The notes under the pieces: generated by a model | The model's database searches: none | Seen by the model: only the letters and a program-made list of their open reading frames with translations | What the model was told of the DNA's origin: nothing | Shown: positions 10,147-19,860 of the stretch, piece after piece | Layout: every line of letters begins with the position of its first letter | Numbering within the stretch: the stretch's first letter is position 1 | Position numbers and translations under genes: made by a program | DNA from: Sphaerosporella brunnea | Lineage: Eukaryota > Ascomycota > Pezizomycetes > Pezizales > Pyronemataceae | Assembly: GCA_008704415.1 (NCBI GenBank) | Contig: VXIS01000049.1 | Coordinates: 1-64,000 of the forward strand | Direction of reading: 5' to 3' | DNA: 64,000 nucleotides

Positions 10147-12510
10147 CTACGCCGCCTCCGCCTCGACATTCAACGCCTCCAGCCTACGCACGACCGCAGC
10201 GTGCATATCATCCCAAAGCCGAGGCTCATTGGGGGTGTCGAACAGCAGGTCGCGCCAATCAGAAAGCAGCGGGCCAAGCGCAGCCCTCGCGTCGTCGTCC
10301 AAGCGGGCTAGACACTTCCTTTCGAACTGGTCCGCCAGGAGAAAGGCACGCTTCACCATGGAGACATCCTCAAAGTCGCCTCCGCCGGCGAACTGCGTGT
10401 TGCACGCTTGGAAGACGGTGCCGGTAACCTGCCGGCGGTTGGCGACGGCATCGTAGAAGGTAGCGAGCCAGAGGAGGATGAAAAAGAAACTTTCGAGGTC
10501 GTGGCAGGCGCGGTGGGGTTGGCCTTCGAGCACACCGATCGCCATGAAGTCTGGAGTGCCGGTGCGGTGCGACGCGCCCGAATTGGCGGCCCGATTGGTG
10601 TTGATGGCGAGGTCGAGGTCGATGAGCACGCCTGCAGACAGGTGACCAGGCGGCGAGATGAGGATGTTGTGCACGGACACGTCGCAGTGAAGGATGCGGT
10701 GCTTTTGGTAGAGGTGCTGGTGGCCTTTGATTGCGTCACGCAAGGCGGCGAGTAGCTCTGTGTAGCTGGAGAATTTGTCGAGGCCTTTACCGATTGGGGT
10801 CATTACCAGGCGGCTGAAGATGCGGTTATTGCATTTCGGCGGCAAGTCTGGATGAGCTGAGGCTACCATAGGCTCCGCCGCTTGCAGTGAGGAGCTGTGT
10901 TCGCCGACTTTGATTTTCTTGCTGTGGGAGGAGGAGGCGGGCTGCGCGTCACTGGCCTTCCTCTTTCGCGACGAAGATCCGTTGCGAGATGCGCTCCAGG
11001 CAGGCGCCTCTGAGACCGAGCGCCGTCTTGGCGGGGGTGGCATCTCTGCAGCGACGGCGGGCAGCGGGTGGCTGGCCGTGCGGTTATGTGAGGAAAACAC
11101 GTTGTGAGATGGCCTCCAGGCAGGCGCTGCAGGGACCGACCGCCGTTTCGGCGCAGGTGGCATCTCTGCGGCGGCGGCGGTGGGGTCTGTTGCAGGGCGC
11201 TTCCTCTTCGCGGATACGAGATCGCGGCGCACTGTAGTGGCGATATCAACTGGCTTGCCGTCCTCCCGGAAGTCGCCGAACATGACATACTGCGGCAGTC
11301 CAATAATCTGGTCGACGTCCTCGTCGCGCATCATGGACGAGATGATGCCGCATTCAGAATCGCGCTCCGAGGCACGCTACTGGTCTTTCACGGCGTGGGT
11401 CCATTCCGAGGTCGGTGCCGAGTCGTAAAGATGCGCTTTCCAGAATGCGCTGCCGCTGGTTACAATCGCATGGCGAGAGAATATCGGCGTACTTTTGATT
11501 TCCAGCTTGACGGTTGCGCCGTCGAGATTTGCATAGATGTATGGTCGCCCGCCACTGCTTGCCAGAGCTACAGTAGGGTCGTACACCGTCTCCACGCCAC
11601 GGTCCCACTTGACGCTGGGATCGAAGCCCAGCTGCGTCGCATCCATAGCAGCGTAGCCGCAGATGATGCGCAAAAAGAGGACCGGTTCCGCATTGATATC
11701 GACCAGCGTCGAGCCGATCGCGCCGGAGCGGTCAAACAGCCACGCGCGCAGATGATGGCCGCACAGCGTAAACGCGTGCACCGATCGCCGACTCAGCTGC
11801 GCACCGAAAACCTCGCGCGCGTAGTTGGCCAGCTGCAGCAGCGTGGTCTCCTTATTCGATCTGTCCGGGTTGCTCTTCAGCTCGCCGACGACGCGCACCG
11901 ATCGCCAGTCGTAGCGGTTCGGCCGCAGACCCGCAAAGTTGACGCGGTCGGCCGGCGGCACCTGGGTTGTGAGCAGCAGGTCGGTCTTGCGCATGCAGTC
12001 GCCGTTGCGCAGTAGGGCTTCGTTGGATGGCACATAGCGATAGACGTCGGTTTCGGGGGCGCCGCTGGCGAGGCGATGCAGCAGCTGGTTGTCGACGACG
12101 TCCTGGAAGAAGGTGAGGACGCTGCGCTCGGCGGCGGGGCTCGGCCAGCGCGACCAGCGGGCTGCGAACGCGTTGTACAGCCCCGTGCGAAGCGCGTGCT
12201 CGTAGACGTCGGTGATCGCGGCAGATGGCGGAAAGAAGCGGTCGACGAAGTTGGGCAGGTCGCAGACGACGCCGTCTTGAAGCTCGCGTTGCAGCAGATT
12301 GTCCATCACGGTGCGCGTCGACTTTGATGCGCCGCTGGGGTTCGACTGCGATGAGCGCGCGTCGCTGGCAGACATCTTGGTAGCTGATACTGAAGGCTTG
12401 GGATACAGGCGAACGGCGGAGGAGTTGGATCGGAGCGGCGTGTCAATGACGACAACCGACGAGCCGGCGCGCGACGGAGTGCCCAGCACGGGGTTCGAGG
12501 GGGTTTGCAC
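10147..12510 (-). pseudogene. FunK1-type fungal protein kinase with one in-frame TAG
   Basis: FunK1 kinases are a large agaricomycete family with a poorly known N-terminal region and a kinase fold split by an insert. From the ATG at 12510 the frame is open for 788 codons except for one TAG at 11377-11379 (codon 378). The first part holds the family signature VRVVGELKSNPDRSNKE and the block with FTLCGHHLRAWLFDRSG. The TAG follows VKDQ and precedes RASERDSE, where the family usually has Trp (KDxW), so it probably arose from TGG. The second part (ATG at 11334) has a low-complexity basic insert, then HCDVSVHNILIS (catalytic loop, about residue 608), DLDLAINT (DFG equivalent, about 631) and HDLESFFFILLWLA. 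No frameshift is present. It is either a recent pseudogene, a readthrough product, or two proteins. A (CAA)n tract lies upstream at 12584-12615. Confidence 0.85.
10981..11220 (-). repeat. 120-bp tandem duplication inside FunK1
   Basis: Two copies of 120 bases start at 10981 and 11101. They encode two 40-residue units with AEMPPxPxRRSV...APAW in the linker between the two kinase lobes. The period keeps the frame. Confidence 0.8.
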
Positions 12511-12583
12511 CGTGCACAGACGCGAGGGTGATGATATCGTGGTGGTGTTGGTGGTGTTGGTGGTCGTGTTCCGTTGTTGGGTT

Positions 12584-12615
12584 GGTGTTGTTGTTGTTGT
12601 TGTTGTTGTTGTTGT
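12584..12615. repeat. (GTT)n microsatellite
   Basis: About ten GTT units (CAA on the gene strand) lie 75-105 bases upstream of the FunK1 start, in its promoter or leader. Confidence 0.95.
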
Positions 12616-12619
12616 GTCC

Positions 12620-14410
12620 TGGTTGTCATGACGCCAACATCAAAACAAACGCGCACCTCCACATCTGACTAAGCGATGCACGCGCGGCTGACAAACGCAT
12701 TGGCTGACTCATCGTCGCCGCCGCACAAATGGGAATGGGTTTTCCTGACAATAACGCATTTCGTCTCACCGGTCGTGAATCGTCGATATAAGCCTTTGGA
12801 ACAATGTTGATTTGGGGTCGCTTATGCCTCCACCGACAACAGACCCAGTATGCACGCTGACAGGATGGCCCCTTCGCGGATGAGTCAGCACCCAATGAGC
12901 CCGCCGAGCGCCGCCGGTTTCACTAGGACAGCGTCCTGTTGCTTCTCCGCCTACCGAGCGCATCTTATATGCGGAAATCGTGCGGACTTTGCAATCCACT
13001 GTCCATACTTCGTGCACTACCGCGCGCCCACGCGCCTGCCGGCGGCCTCGTGCTCTTGAGCGGTGGGATGAAAACGTTGATTGAACACCCATCAGAGGCC
13101 ACCTCTCGTGCATCGTGGACCGTTCCTCTGCCACCGTTGGAGCCTGATCCACGTCCCCTCGCGCCGCGTCTACTCAAGCCGCCCGGCCGCCTGGAGTGCC
13201 TTCAGTATTTGCAGTAGTAGTTCGTTCCCCGTCCATGGGTCCTTGCAGTGATGCCGGTTGGCGGCCGCCGGTGCAAATACCCGCAAGTTCAACCTCACGA
13301 GGGTGAATGTGAACGCTTGAATGGTCGAGCATGGTGACCGCCTCAGCTATTGTCACCTCAGCACTCGCATCGTGCACTTTGCTTTGGCTTCAGCAAGTTC
13401 AACCCCGAGGGGCAACTGTGCGCTGCTCTTGCGGTGCCGTCGACGTTTTGCGAGCAAGGCTCGAGGATCGGCCTTGGGGGGTAGAGGAATACAAACATCT
13501 GCATTCTCAGTGGTTGGATGTTGTCGAAGCCCCGAGCCTAACCCAAACCGCCAGGATTTAAACCCGCAGAGCTGGTAGGACAAGTGTCCCAGCGCGGCTG
13601 CACGGTCGAGTGGCAGTCATGACGCCACCTGGACACGCGTAGGCGCGCGAGGTTTGGTTAGTGGGCGGATAGTCCGTAGGATTTCCCGCGTATATGGCAG
13701 CGGAGTCCAGCTAGCTACGGACTGTTGGAAAGCCAAGCTTCAATGACTCCTGGTGGAAGCACAAACATAACCAACCACCTGTAGCCGAATCCGTTGCTGA
13801 TTGCGGCCGCTATTTCGAGTCGTTGGTTTTCAGAGCTTCTCCATCCGAACCTGACTCAAGATTGTTGATCGCTGATTGCGTAGCTGTACCTAAGCGATAT
13901 GCGTCACGCAATTTTTCTGTTCCTGAAACTGATTGTCGGGTCCTGCCTTTCAAGTGACCTTGCTGTAGGTTGCCTGGCGAGGGGGAGTGGTCGCGGCGGG
14001 GAATGTTTTGTTTGTAATTAGGTTTATTGTCTGTACTCGGCTGCGAGTGATCAAGACAGATCCGTATGCGTTCACCCTGATCCTGTCCGCCCCTTCCCGA
14101 TGGTAGCCATCGGGACACAACAACCAGAAATGAAACAGAAAATGGAAAGAAAAAGGCCCATAACAACATCCGGCAACCGCTCCCCAATCGACCACTCTCC
14201 AGACAAAGAGCACGATGATACCATATCGTCTTACGCCACAGCTTACCCAACCTTAATACCTTCTCCGCTGGTCGGCAAAGTGCGCGAATCTGTGGAAGCG
14301 ACGTGTCGCACTCGTTGCAGAGGTGCCTTCTTGCCTGCTGGGAACTCTGGGGTGTAACGGGAAACAACTGATATCACTTGTTGACGTAAACACTCACAAT
14401 TTTGGGCAAC
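12620..14410. other. no confident gene
   Basis: The longest minus-strand ORF (13810-14367, 185 codons) has one hydrophobic stretch (LLWAFFFPFSVSFLVVV) and a polar C-terminus. Its length is within chance and it has no recognised domain. I see no repeat here. Confidence 0.35.
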
Positions 14411-14689
14411 ACATCACGGCACTGGGATATTAGGCAGTCCTTGTAGCAGCGTACCTGGGGGAATTCCGGCAATGCTAGGCACTATGCTAGCTTCTATGAG
14501 CGGCACAGTATTAAGGACTGGCAAGCGAGTGCAAAGGCAATATCCATGTGGAACCAAACGGCGAGCGATGATAAGGTCTGTTTCACACAATTTCCAATAG
14601 CGTAGAATGCGGCTGAGAATTATGTGTATGTTATGATAGAGCTTACCCACAGCGTATAACCCGGGCGATGATACCGTAAATTTCCGGGT

Positions 14690-14875
14690 TTTCCGTGTTG
14701 CGCCACACAGTGATGCATACGAGACCGCGAGACGACATTGAGAATGATCGAGACACATCCAGAACTGCCGAGACCACTCGAGAATGGCGAGACTGACCGA
14801 GAATGACGGAGGCCTCACGAGACCAGGCGAGACCCGGCGAGAATCTCTGCAGCGCGTGAGAAATTCCAGTCTGCA
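14690..14875. repeat. CGAGAC/CGAGAAT-rich repeat, copy 1
   Basis: CGAGAC and GAGAATG motifs recur every 8-15 bases. The same kind of sequence occurs at 16935-17060 near a TATATATA box. They may be copies of a small non-autonomous element. Confidence 0.5.
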
Positions 14876-15014
14876 TCGTAAACTGCGCGGCCGGGTCATG
14901 GGCGGTGGTACGCTTAGATGGGCAAGGAGCATAACAACAAATTGTGTACCAGCCAGTAGGCACGCCCATCTGTAGGCCCATGATGCCTAAGGGTGTTCTG
15001 CCTCTCTCCTGTAT

Positions 15015-15070
15015 GTATATGTCATGGCCGCAAGCGGCCGAATACATCATGATTAAAACAAAATAAAAGC
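15015..15070 (+). mobile_element. LINE 3' tail fragment
   Basis: ATGTCATGGCCGCAAGCGGC, with a short hairpin, is followed by an A-rich tail. It matches the LINE 3' ends at 23227-23279 and 26345-26395. Confidence 0.55.
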
Positions 15071-15464
15071 GATATGGAACATTTTATTGGTCATCCTCTA
15101 CCGAATCACTATGTACTGGCAACGACCGAATCAAACCCCAGAGCGCCCTGCTTCCACCATGCGTGCAACGTGATGAGGGCGTGCAGACTCTCGGGGGCCA
15201 TGCGAGATTGATGGCATTCTTGAGCGTTCCCGGCACCGAAGAAAATCCGTTCCGCGGGCGCTGTGGAATCGAAACCGCGGCGTCAGCCTTCACACAACCA
15301 AGCATGGTGATCTGACTTATGTTGGGTCGAATAACAGTCCTGCGCCATCTTTGCAAGTTGAGGAAACATGATGCGGCCTGTCTCTGCTCGCTGAAATGAA
15401 AGCGGGTATCGGAGAGATAGATTGGAGTGTATAGGAAGACAGAGGATCTGTTAATGCGCTCTGG

Positions 15465-16140
15465 CTGTAACATTGAGCTTGTCCCATCGAGAGTTCTATT
15501 TTGTACTAATTTGTGCCCGAGGCAACAGCTGGACCCTCGCGGGACAACATCACGGGACAAGAAGCTATGGGGGGATTCATCTGAGTACAGCGGGTGAAGG
15601 AGCGTCCTTTGGTGCCCTATATGTGTGAGTTTGAGCTCATTCCATTGAGAGTAACAACTTCCAGCTTTTTTGCAGCCGGACAAGCAACAGGACCTCCGCG
15701 GGGCCACCCCACACAACAACCATCGCTGGGAGACAAATCTGAGTATAGCGGGTGAAGGAGCGTCCTTTGGTGCCCTATGTATGTGATTCTGAGCCCTTTC
15801 CATTGAGAGTAACAGCTTGCAGCCATAGTTGACCCAGGGGAGCTACCGGGCTCCCAGACGGCCACTCCACAAGACCGCCATGTATGGAGCGATACATCTT
15901 AGTAAAGCGGGTCAAAGCGCGCCCTTTGATGCCCTATATTTCTGAGTCTGAGCCCATTCCATTGAGAGTAACAGGTTGCAGCTACAGTTGCCCCAGGGGT
16001 GCTACCGGACTCCGGGACCGCTCCTTTACACAACAACCATCCCTTGGAGAATAAATCCGAGTGCAGAGTGTGAAAGAGCGTCTTTTTTTTCCCTATATGT
16101 GTAGGTTTGAGCTCATTCCATGGAGAGTAACAGCTCGTAG
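15465..16140. repeat. 159-bp tandem repeat, about four copies
   Basis: Units begin at 15581, 15739, 15898 and 16057 (CTGAGTACAGCGGGTGAAGG and variants), with a partial unit before. Spacings are 158, 159 and 159. On the minus strand each unit can read CYSQWNxLxxxxIGHQRTLLHPLYSD, so the 53-codon period preserves a peptide repeat. Frame-breaking differences elsewhere make translation uncertain. Confidence 0.85.
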
Positions 16141-16934
16141 CGACCTGATACACTCCATGCTCCTGCAGATACTGCTCCTCATCTTCCTCCTCTCCGGGTT
16201 CTTCCATCCACATACTTGCCTGTACGCCAGACCCAGCTCCCCACTGCCCTCGGCTTCTCGTCTTTCTGGTAGTGGTAGCACCTCCAAGTCCCTATCTTCA
16301 TCCGAATCTTGGGACCCGCGCTTATCTGGCAGCTGCATGTCGAGGAACTCAGATTTTGTCGCGACTAGCTACTGCAGTGGCTCCTCCTTCTCCACCTCCA
16401 CTGCTTTCGGACAATGTGGCTGCGGCGGTGGAAGCACAATGTGTGCAGGGATGTTCCAGGCGGCGTCTTGACGCTGTTTCGCGCGGGGTCTGTTCTGTGC
16501 CGCTTTGGTGTCCGCAACGGGGCGATATGGGCGAAGGAGCAGTCGCAGGTCCTGGGTTGAAAGCTAGTGCACATGTTGCACGTTTTCGTTTTCTACCTCC
16601 CATTCTCATTAGCCTTTGGTTGCCTCTCTCGGGAGTGATTTCTCATACCTGCGTGCGGATTTGCGGTCGTGGTGGCGGGTGGGTTGTACGTCGTCGTTGC
16701 GGTGCACGTGCGGCGGTGTCGTTGGGTGTGGCGACGTTGGGCTGGTGGGGTCCCATTATACACAGGGTCCAGCATCTATAGAGGCTAATGTATTAAAGAT
16801 CCATCCTCCATACAAACTATGTACCATAGGGCTTTCATTGCTCCAGTATCCCGCGCCCCGCAGACACGTCACGACCAGTGCTATGCCTCGTCAACAGCAG
16901 CGGCACCAGAGCAGCCTCAATGTAGGCGATAAAA

Positions 16935-17060
16935 CCCAGCGCTCGCGAGAATGACGAGACCGGACGAGACCTGTCGAGACTGCCACGACACCGGCGAGAT
17001 ATTTCGAGACCGCACGATTCTCACGATACCAAGACCCTCGGCGAGAATTCTCCACTCGTG
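16935..17060. repeat. CGAGAC/CGAGAAT-rich repeat, copy 2
   Basis: It holds the same motif set as 14690-14875: GCGAGAATGACGAGACC, then repeated CGAGAC. A TATATATA stretch lies 40 bases downstream. Confidence 0.5.
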
Positions 17061-17438
17061 TGCAATACTGCCGCCACAGCAGCGGCTCCGTTTGCTGTAT
17101 ATATATCGTGAAGTGTGGAACCCAATTGGCTCGTCGCTCCACCCCATCACTGTGCTTTCTGCCCAACATCACCATTCTGTCTCTCTGTGAGGCTTAAGGG
17201 TGTGCATTCGTAATGCCCTAGAACCCTCCTTTCTTCCTAACAACAACTTAATTTAGCCTGCAAAAGGAATCTAGTCTGTCAAAGCTCCTCAAACCGCCAT
17301 CCTCCACAACATCGCGATGAGTAGTAGGCATCCTCCACATCCTGCTCCTGAATCTTCTGTCACGCAGAACCAGGCGGTATAGCAACTCAAAATCCACCAA
17401 TCCAAGTTCTTTGAACTATATCGCAACGGACAGTAACC

Positions 17439-17991
17439 ATGCTGCATATCCTCGATCAGCGGTCCCATCTAACAGCTATAAAAAAGGAAGAGAACATGCC
17501 GCCCAACCTGAGCCTGAAACGCATTTTCGACGAGGCGGGTCTCATGTCTAGCCTCGAGAGACTCCGGCAGTCGGTGCTGGATCGGCCTGTTCACTACATC
17601 CGGTTGGACTCAGTGTTCCTAATAGCTGGCCCAAACAGCGCGCCCGTTTTTTCGATCAGCCCGACGGGCGGGCTATTAGGAACCCTGGTGGCACTCGGTG
17701 CGCCAACCGAGCACCGCCAACAAGCACTTCAACCGGCTCCTGCCCGAGGAGTATCCTGCCAGGTTCTTCCGTAAAGGACCGCAGCGTCTGCCCCCATCTC
17801 CGCGGCCTCAAGAAAGAAGACGGGCGGCAACCGATCTCATTATTTATCATGAGCTACCGCTTCGGCAATGGATAAGAGTCGCGTGTATAGGTTTCTTAAG
17901 GGCCTGTTTCGACATGTGCAGCAGAACCGCGAAAGGTCCTGGTTCGGGCAACTGCGTCCGCCTGCAGCTGTTGGGACGAACGTTGTGTTGA
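17439..17991 (+). pseudogene. unidentified gene disrupted by a 77-bp MITE
   Basis: The frame is open from ATG 17439 (or ATG 17496, which has a CTATAAAAAAG TATA-like box 12 bases upstream) to 17610, encoding SLKRIFDEAG and VHYIRLDS. A MITE at 17611-17687 with its target duplication (17688-17695) interrupts the codon for that Ser. Joining 17610 directly to 17696 restores the frame without a stop up to 17991, through KHFNRLLPEEYPARFFRKG. The break is thus exactly one transposon insertion. The protein is basic and unrecognised. A second frame at 17868-18293 (VYRFLKGLFRHVQQN) may be a further exon. Confidence 0.6.
17611..17687. mobile_element. 77-bp hAT-type MITE
   Basis: It begins CAGTGTTCCTAATAGC and ends GCTATTAGGAACCCTG, an inverted repeat. 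The flanking octamers GTTGGACT and GTGGCACT match at 6 of 8 positions, fitting the 8-bp target duplication of hAT elements. It is a short form of the element at 25827-26161 and shares its CCCGACGGGCGGGCT core. Confidence 0.85.
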
Positions 17992-18754
17992 ACGTGGCCT
18001 GGGACGTGAGCACTCCTGTGGCTGCGCGACCACCACATCCGACACGGCCACCACCTTCTTCACCGCCGTCACAGCAACTGTGTCCGCTTGTCCTACAAAC
18101 AGCGTACCCACCGTCAGATTTAAAAAGTATGCAAAACTCTGTCGATGCCCTCCCGAAACAAATCACCGACACCGTCAACATGACTGTGGACGCAGGTCTG
18201 CGCAAAGGCAAAATTCAGTTGCCTTGCAGTGTTCCTGGGTGTCCATCTCGTCGAAAGGGCAGGATGTGCCGGTTGCCTCTTTCTTGTGGTTGATTGCCTG
18301 AGGTATTGCTGCGGTGGGTTTGCTGTAGTCTTTCTGCGCCGTTGTTTGCTACCTGGCCTGCATGTCGATGGTCACGTGGCTTGCGTTCTTCTCCTGTTTT
18401 GTGTATAATATTTTCGCTGGATGTCACTCCTCCAGGCCCTCGCCCTCACTCGAGCTTCTCTATGCCTAGAAACCCAGTTTCCATCATGTACCACAATCTG
18501 GTGATCTAGAAGCCCAACGCGATGAAGAGAACGACGTTTGCGTGGGTAGTTCACTTGCTGCAATTCCAGCGACGAGCCGAATCAGTCTGTCGTTGTGCTG
18601 AGCGCCTGGCGGTGTCCCTCATTATCTTGCGACACATGAGCAGCCAGCACTCGCTTTGCCTGCGATTAGGGTACAAACCTCGGGTACGACAATAGGTTGC
18701 AAACCTCAGGTACGAGAACAGGGTACAAGAGCCGTGTCCAAGCCCCGGTGGGAC

Positions 18755-18762
18755 TATATATA
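18755..18762 (+). promoter_or_regulatory. TATA box
   Basis: TATATATA lies 73 bases upstream of the ATG at 18835 and is followed by a C/A-rich leader typical of fungal 5' UTRs. Confidence 0.6.
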
Positions 18763-18834
18763 GCGCAGACAACCTCCATCACCATCTTCCTCCACAACAC
18801 CCACTCACAAGCGAAACAACCAACACAAAAGACA

Positions 18835-19572
18835 ATGCGATCCGACCCCGCTCTCCAGGCTGCACTGGACGCGTAGAGCGTCGCAGTGCAGCGATACAAG
18901 ATGCTGTCCGACCTCCTGCCTCCGCCGCTTCGTCCCCCCGTCCTGGACCACTTCTCACACCGGGAGAACCGGTGGGCGGTTCAACGCCGTACCGCCGACG
19001 TTCGCAAGGTCGTTGCTCGCATGGAGCGACAGTTGGCAGGAGTGCGGCCGCAGGTCGCTGGTGTGTCCACCGCCAAACACGATGCTTCAGAGCAGATTCC
19101 GTCCCAGGGCGGCCAGCCGGGCCAGCCAGCAGTCGCCACCCACCATAGCCTTGAGGTCGACAAGACGGAACCCAAGGGACCCAAAGCGCTGGCTCCCGGC
19201 GATGACTCCGCGGCCAGCGTGAAGTCTTCCGTGGGCCCCGGAAACACCGGCGGAATGAACGATCCGGCCATCTGCAGCGCGAACCCCGGCGCGGCCGAGA
19301 ACATGCCGCCCGACGGCAGCGACATTGTCTCCTCCCCGTCCGACACGCGTGAAGAGGGATTGACCGCGGCCGAAGAGATGGAGGCCGTTGTCCGCGTCGG
19401 GGTCGTGTCCCCCGACGCCGCCATCGAGATGTTGCGCGCGGTTGACAGGTTGAAGGAGGATGGCGCCAGCGCCGCCAGCGTCAGGAAGGTGTATGCCACC
19501 TTCCTGCGTTGCATCGAGGAGGGTGCGTCGTTCCCGGAAGTGGAAACCAGTGCGGAGAGGGGCGACGAGTGA
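18835..19572 (+). pseudogene. unidentified acidic protein gene with in-frame TAG at codon 14
   Basis: The ATG at 18835 sits behind a TATA box and an A/C-rich leader. Codon 14 (18874-18876) is TAG. The frame is otherwise open for 232 more codons to the TGA at 19570-19572. The next in-frame ATG is at 18901, so translation could restart there. The protein has a basic N-terminal helix (RTADVRKVVARMERQL), a Pro/Gly/Ser-rich middle and a C-terminal helical part with AAEEMEAVVRVGVVSPDAAI and ASVRKVYATFLRCIEEG. The family is not recognised. High GC at third positions supports real coding. Confidence 0.6.
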
Positions 19573-19774
19573 GATTCTGGAGGTGGGGCTTGTAACTGAC
19601 ACTGGCGTACTGCTGCTGCATTTGGTTCTTGAATCGCAAATTTAACATTGAGTGTTTTGCTGTATCTGCTGTGCCCCCAATGATGAATATGTGACTGCGC
19701 TGGTCCTGCATGCGCTCTCGTGATTCCAACACAGACTATATTTCGCTGCGTACAGATTTCGAGAGCTGTACAAC

Positions 19775-19860
19775 TAGTGATGGACACGAGCCGAGCCAGC
19801 TCGAGGTAGAAGACGAGACAAGCCCATCCGAGCTTTCGCGAACTTGCTCGAGCTGATGTT
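19775..19860 (+). mobile_element. end of the TAGTGATGG hAT family
   Basis: TAGTGATGGACACGAGCC matches the left end of the element at 27706. No partner end is found downstream, so it is a fragment. Confidence 0.55.

Noticed and set aside
11104..12015. 303-codon plus-strand ORF
   Set aside because: It lies antisense to the N-terminal part of FunK1, whose family motifs are clear on the minus strand; long antisense ORFs are common opposite GC-rich genes.
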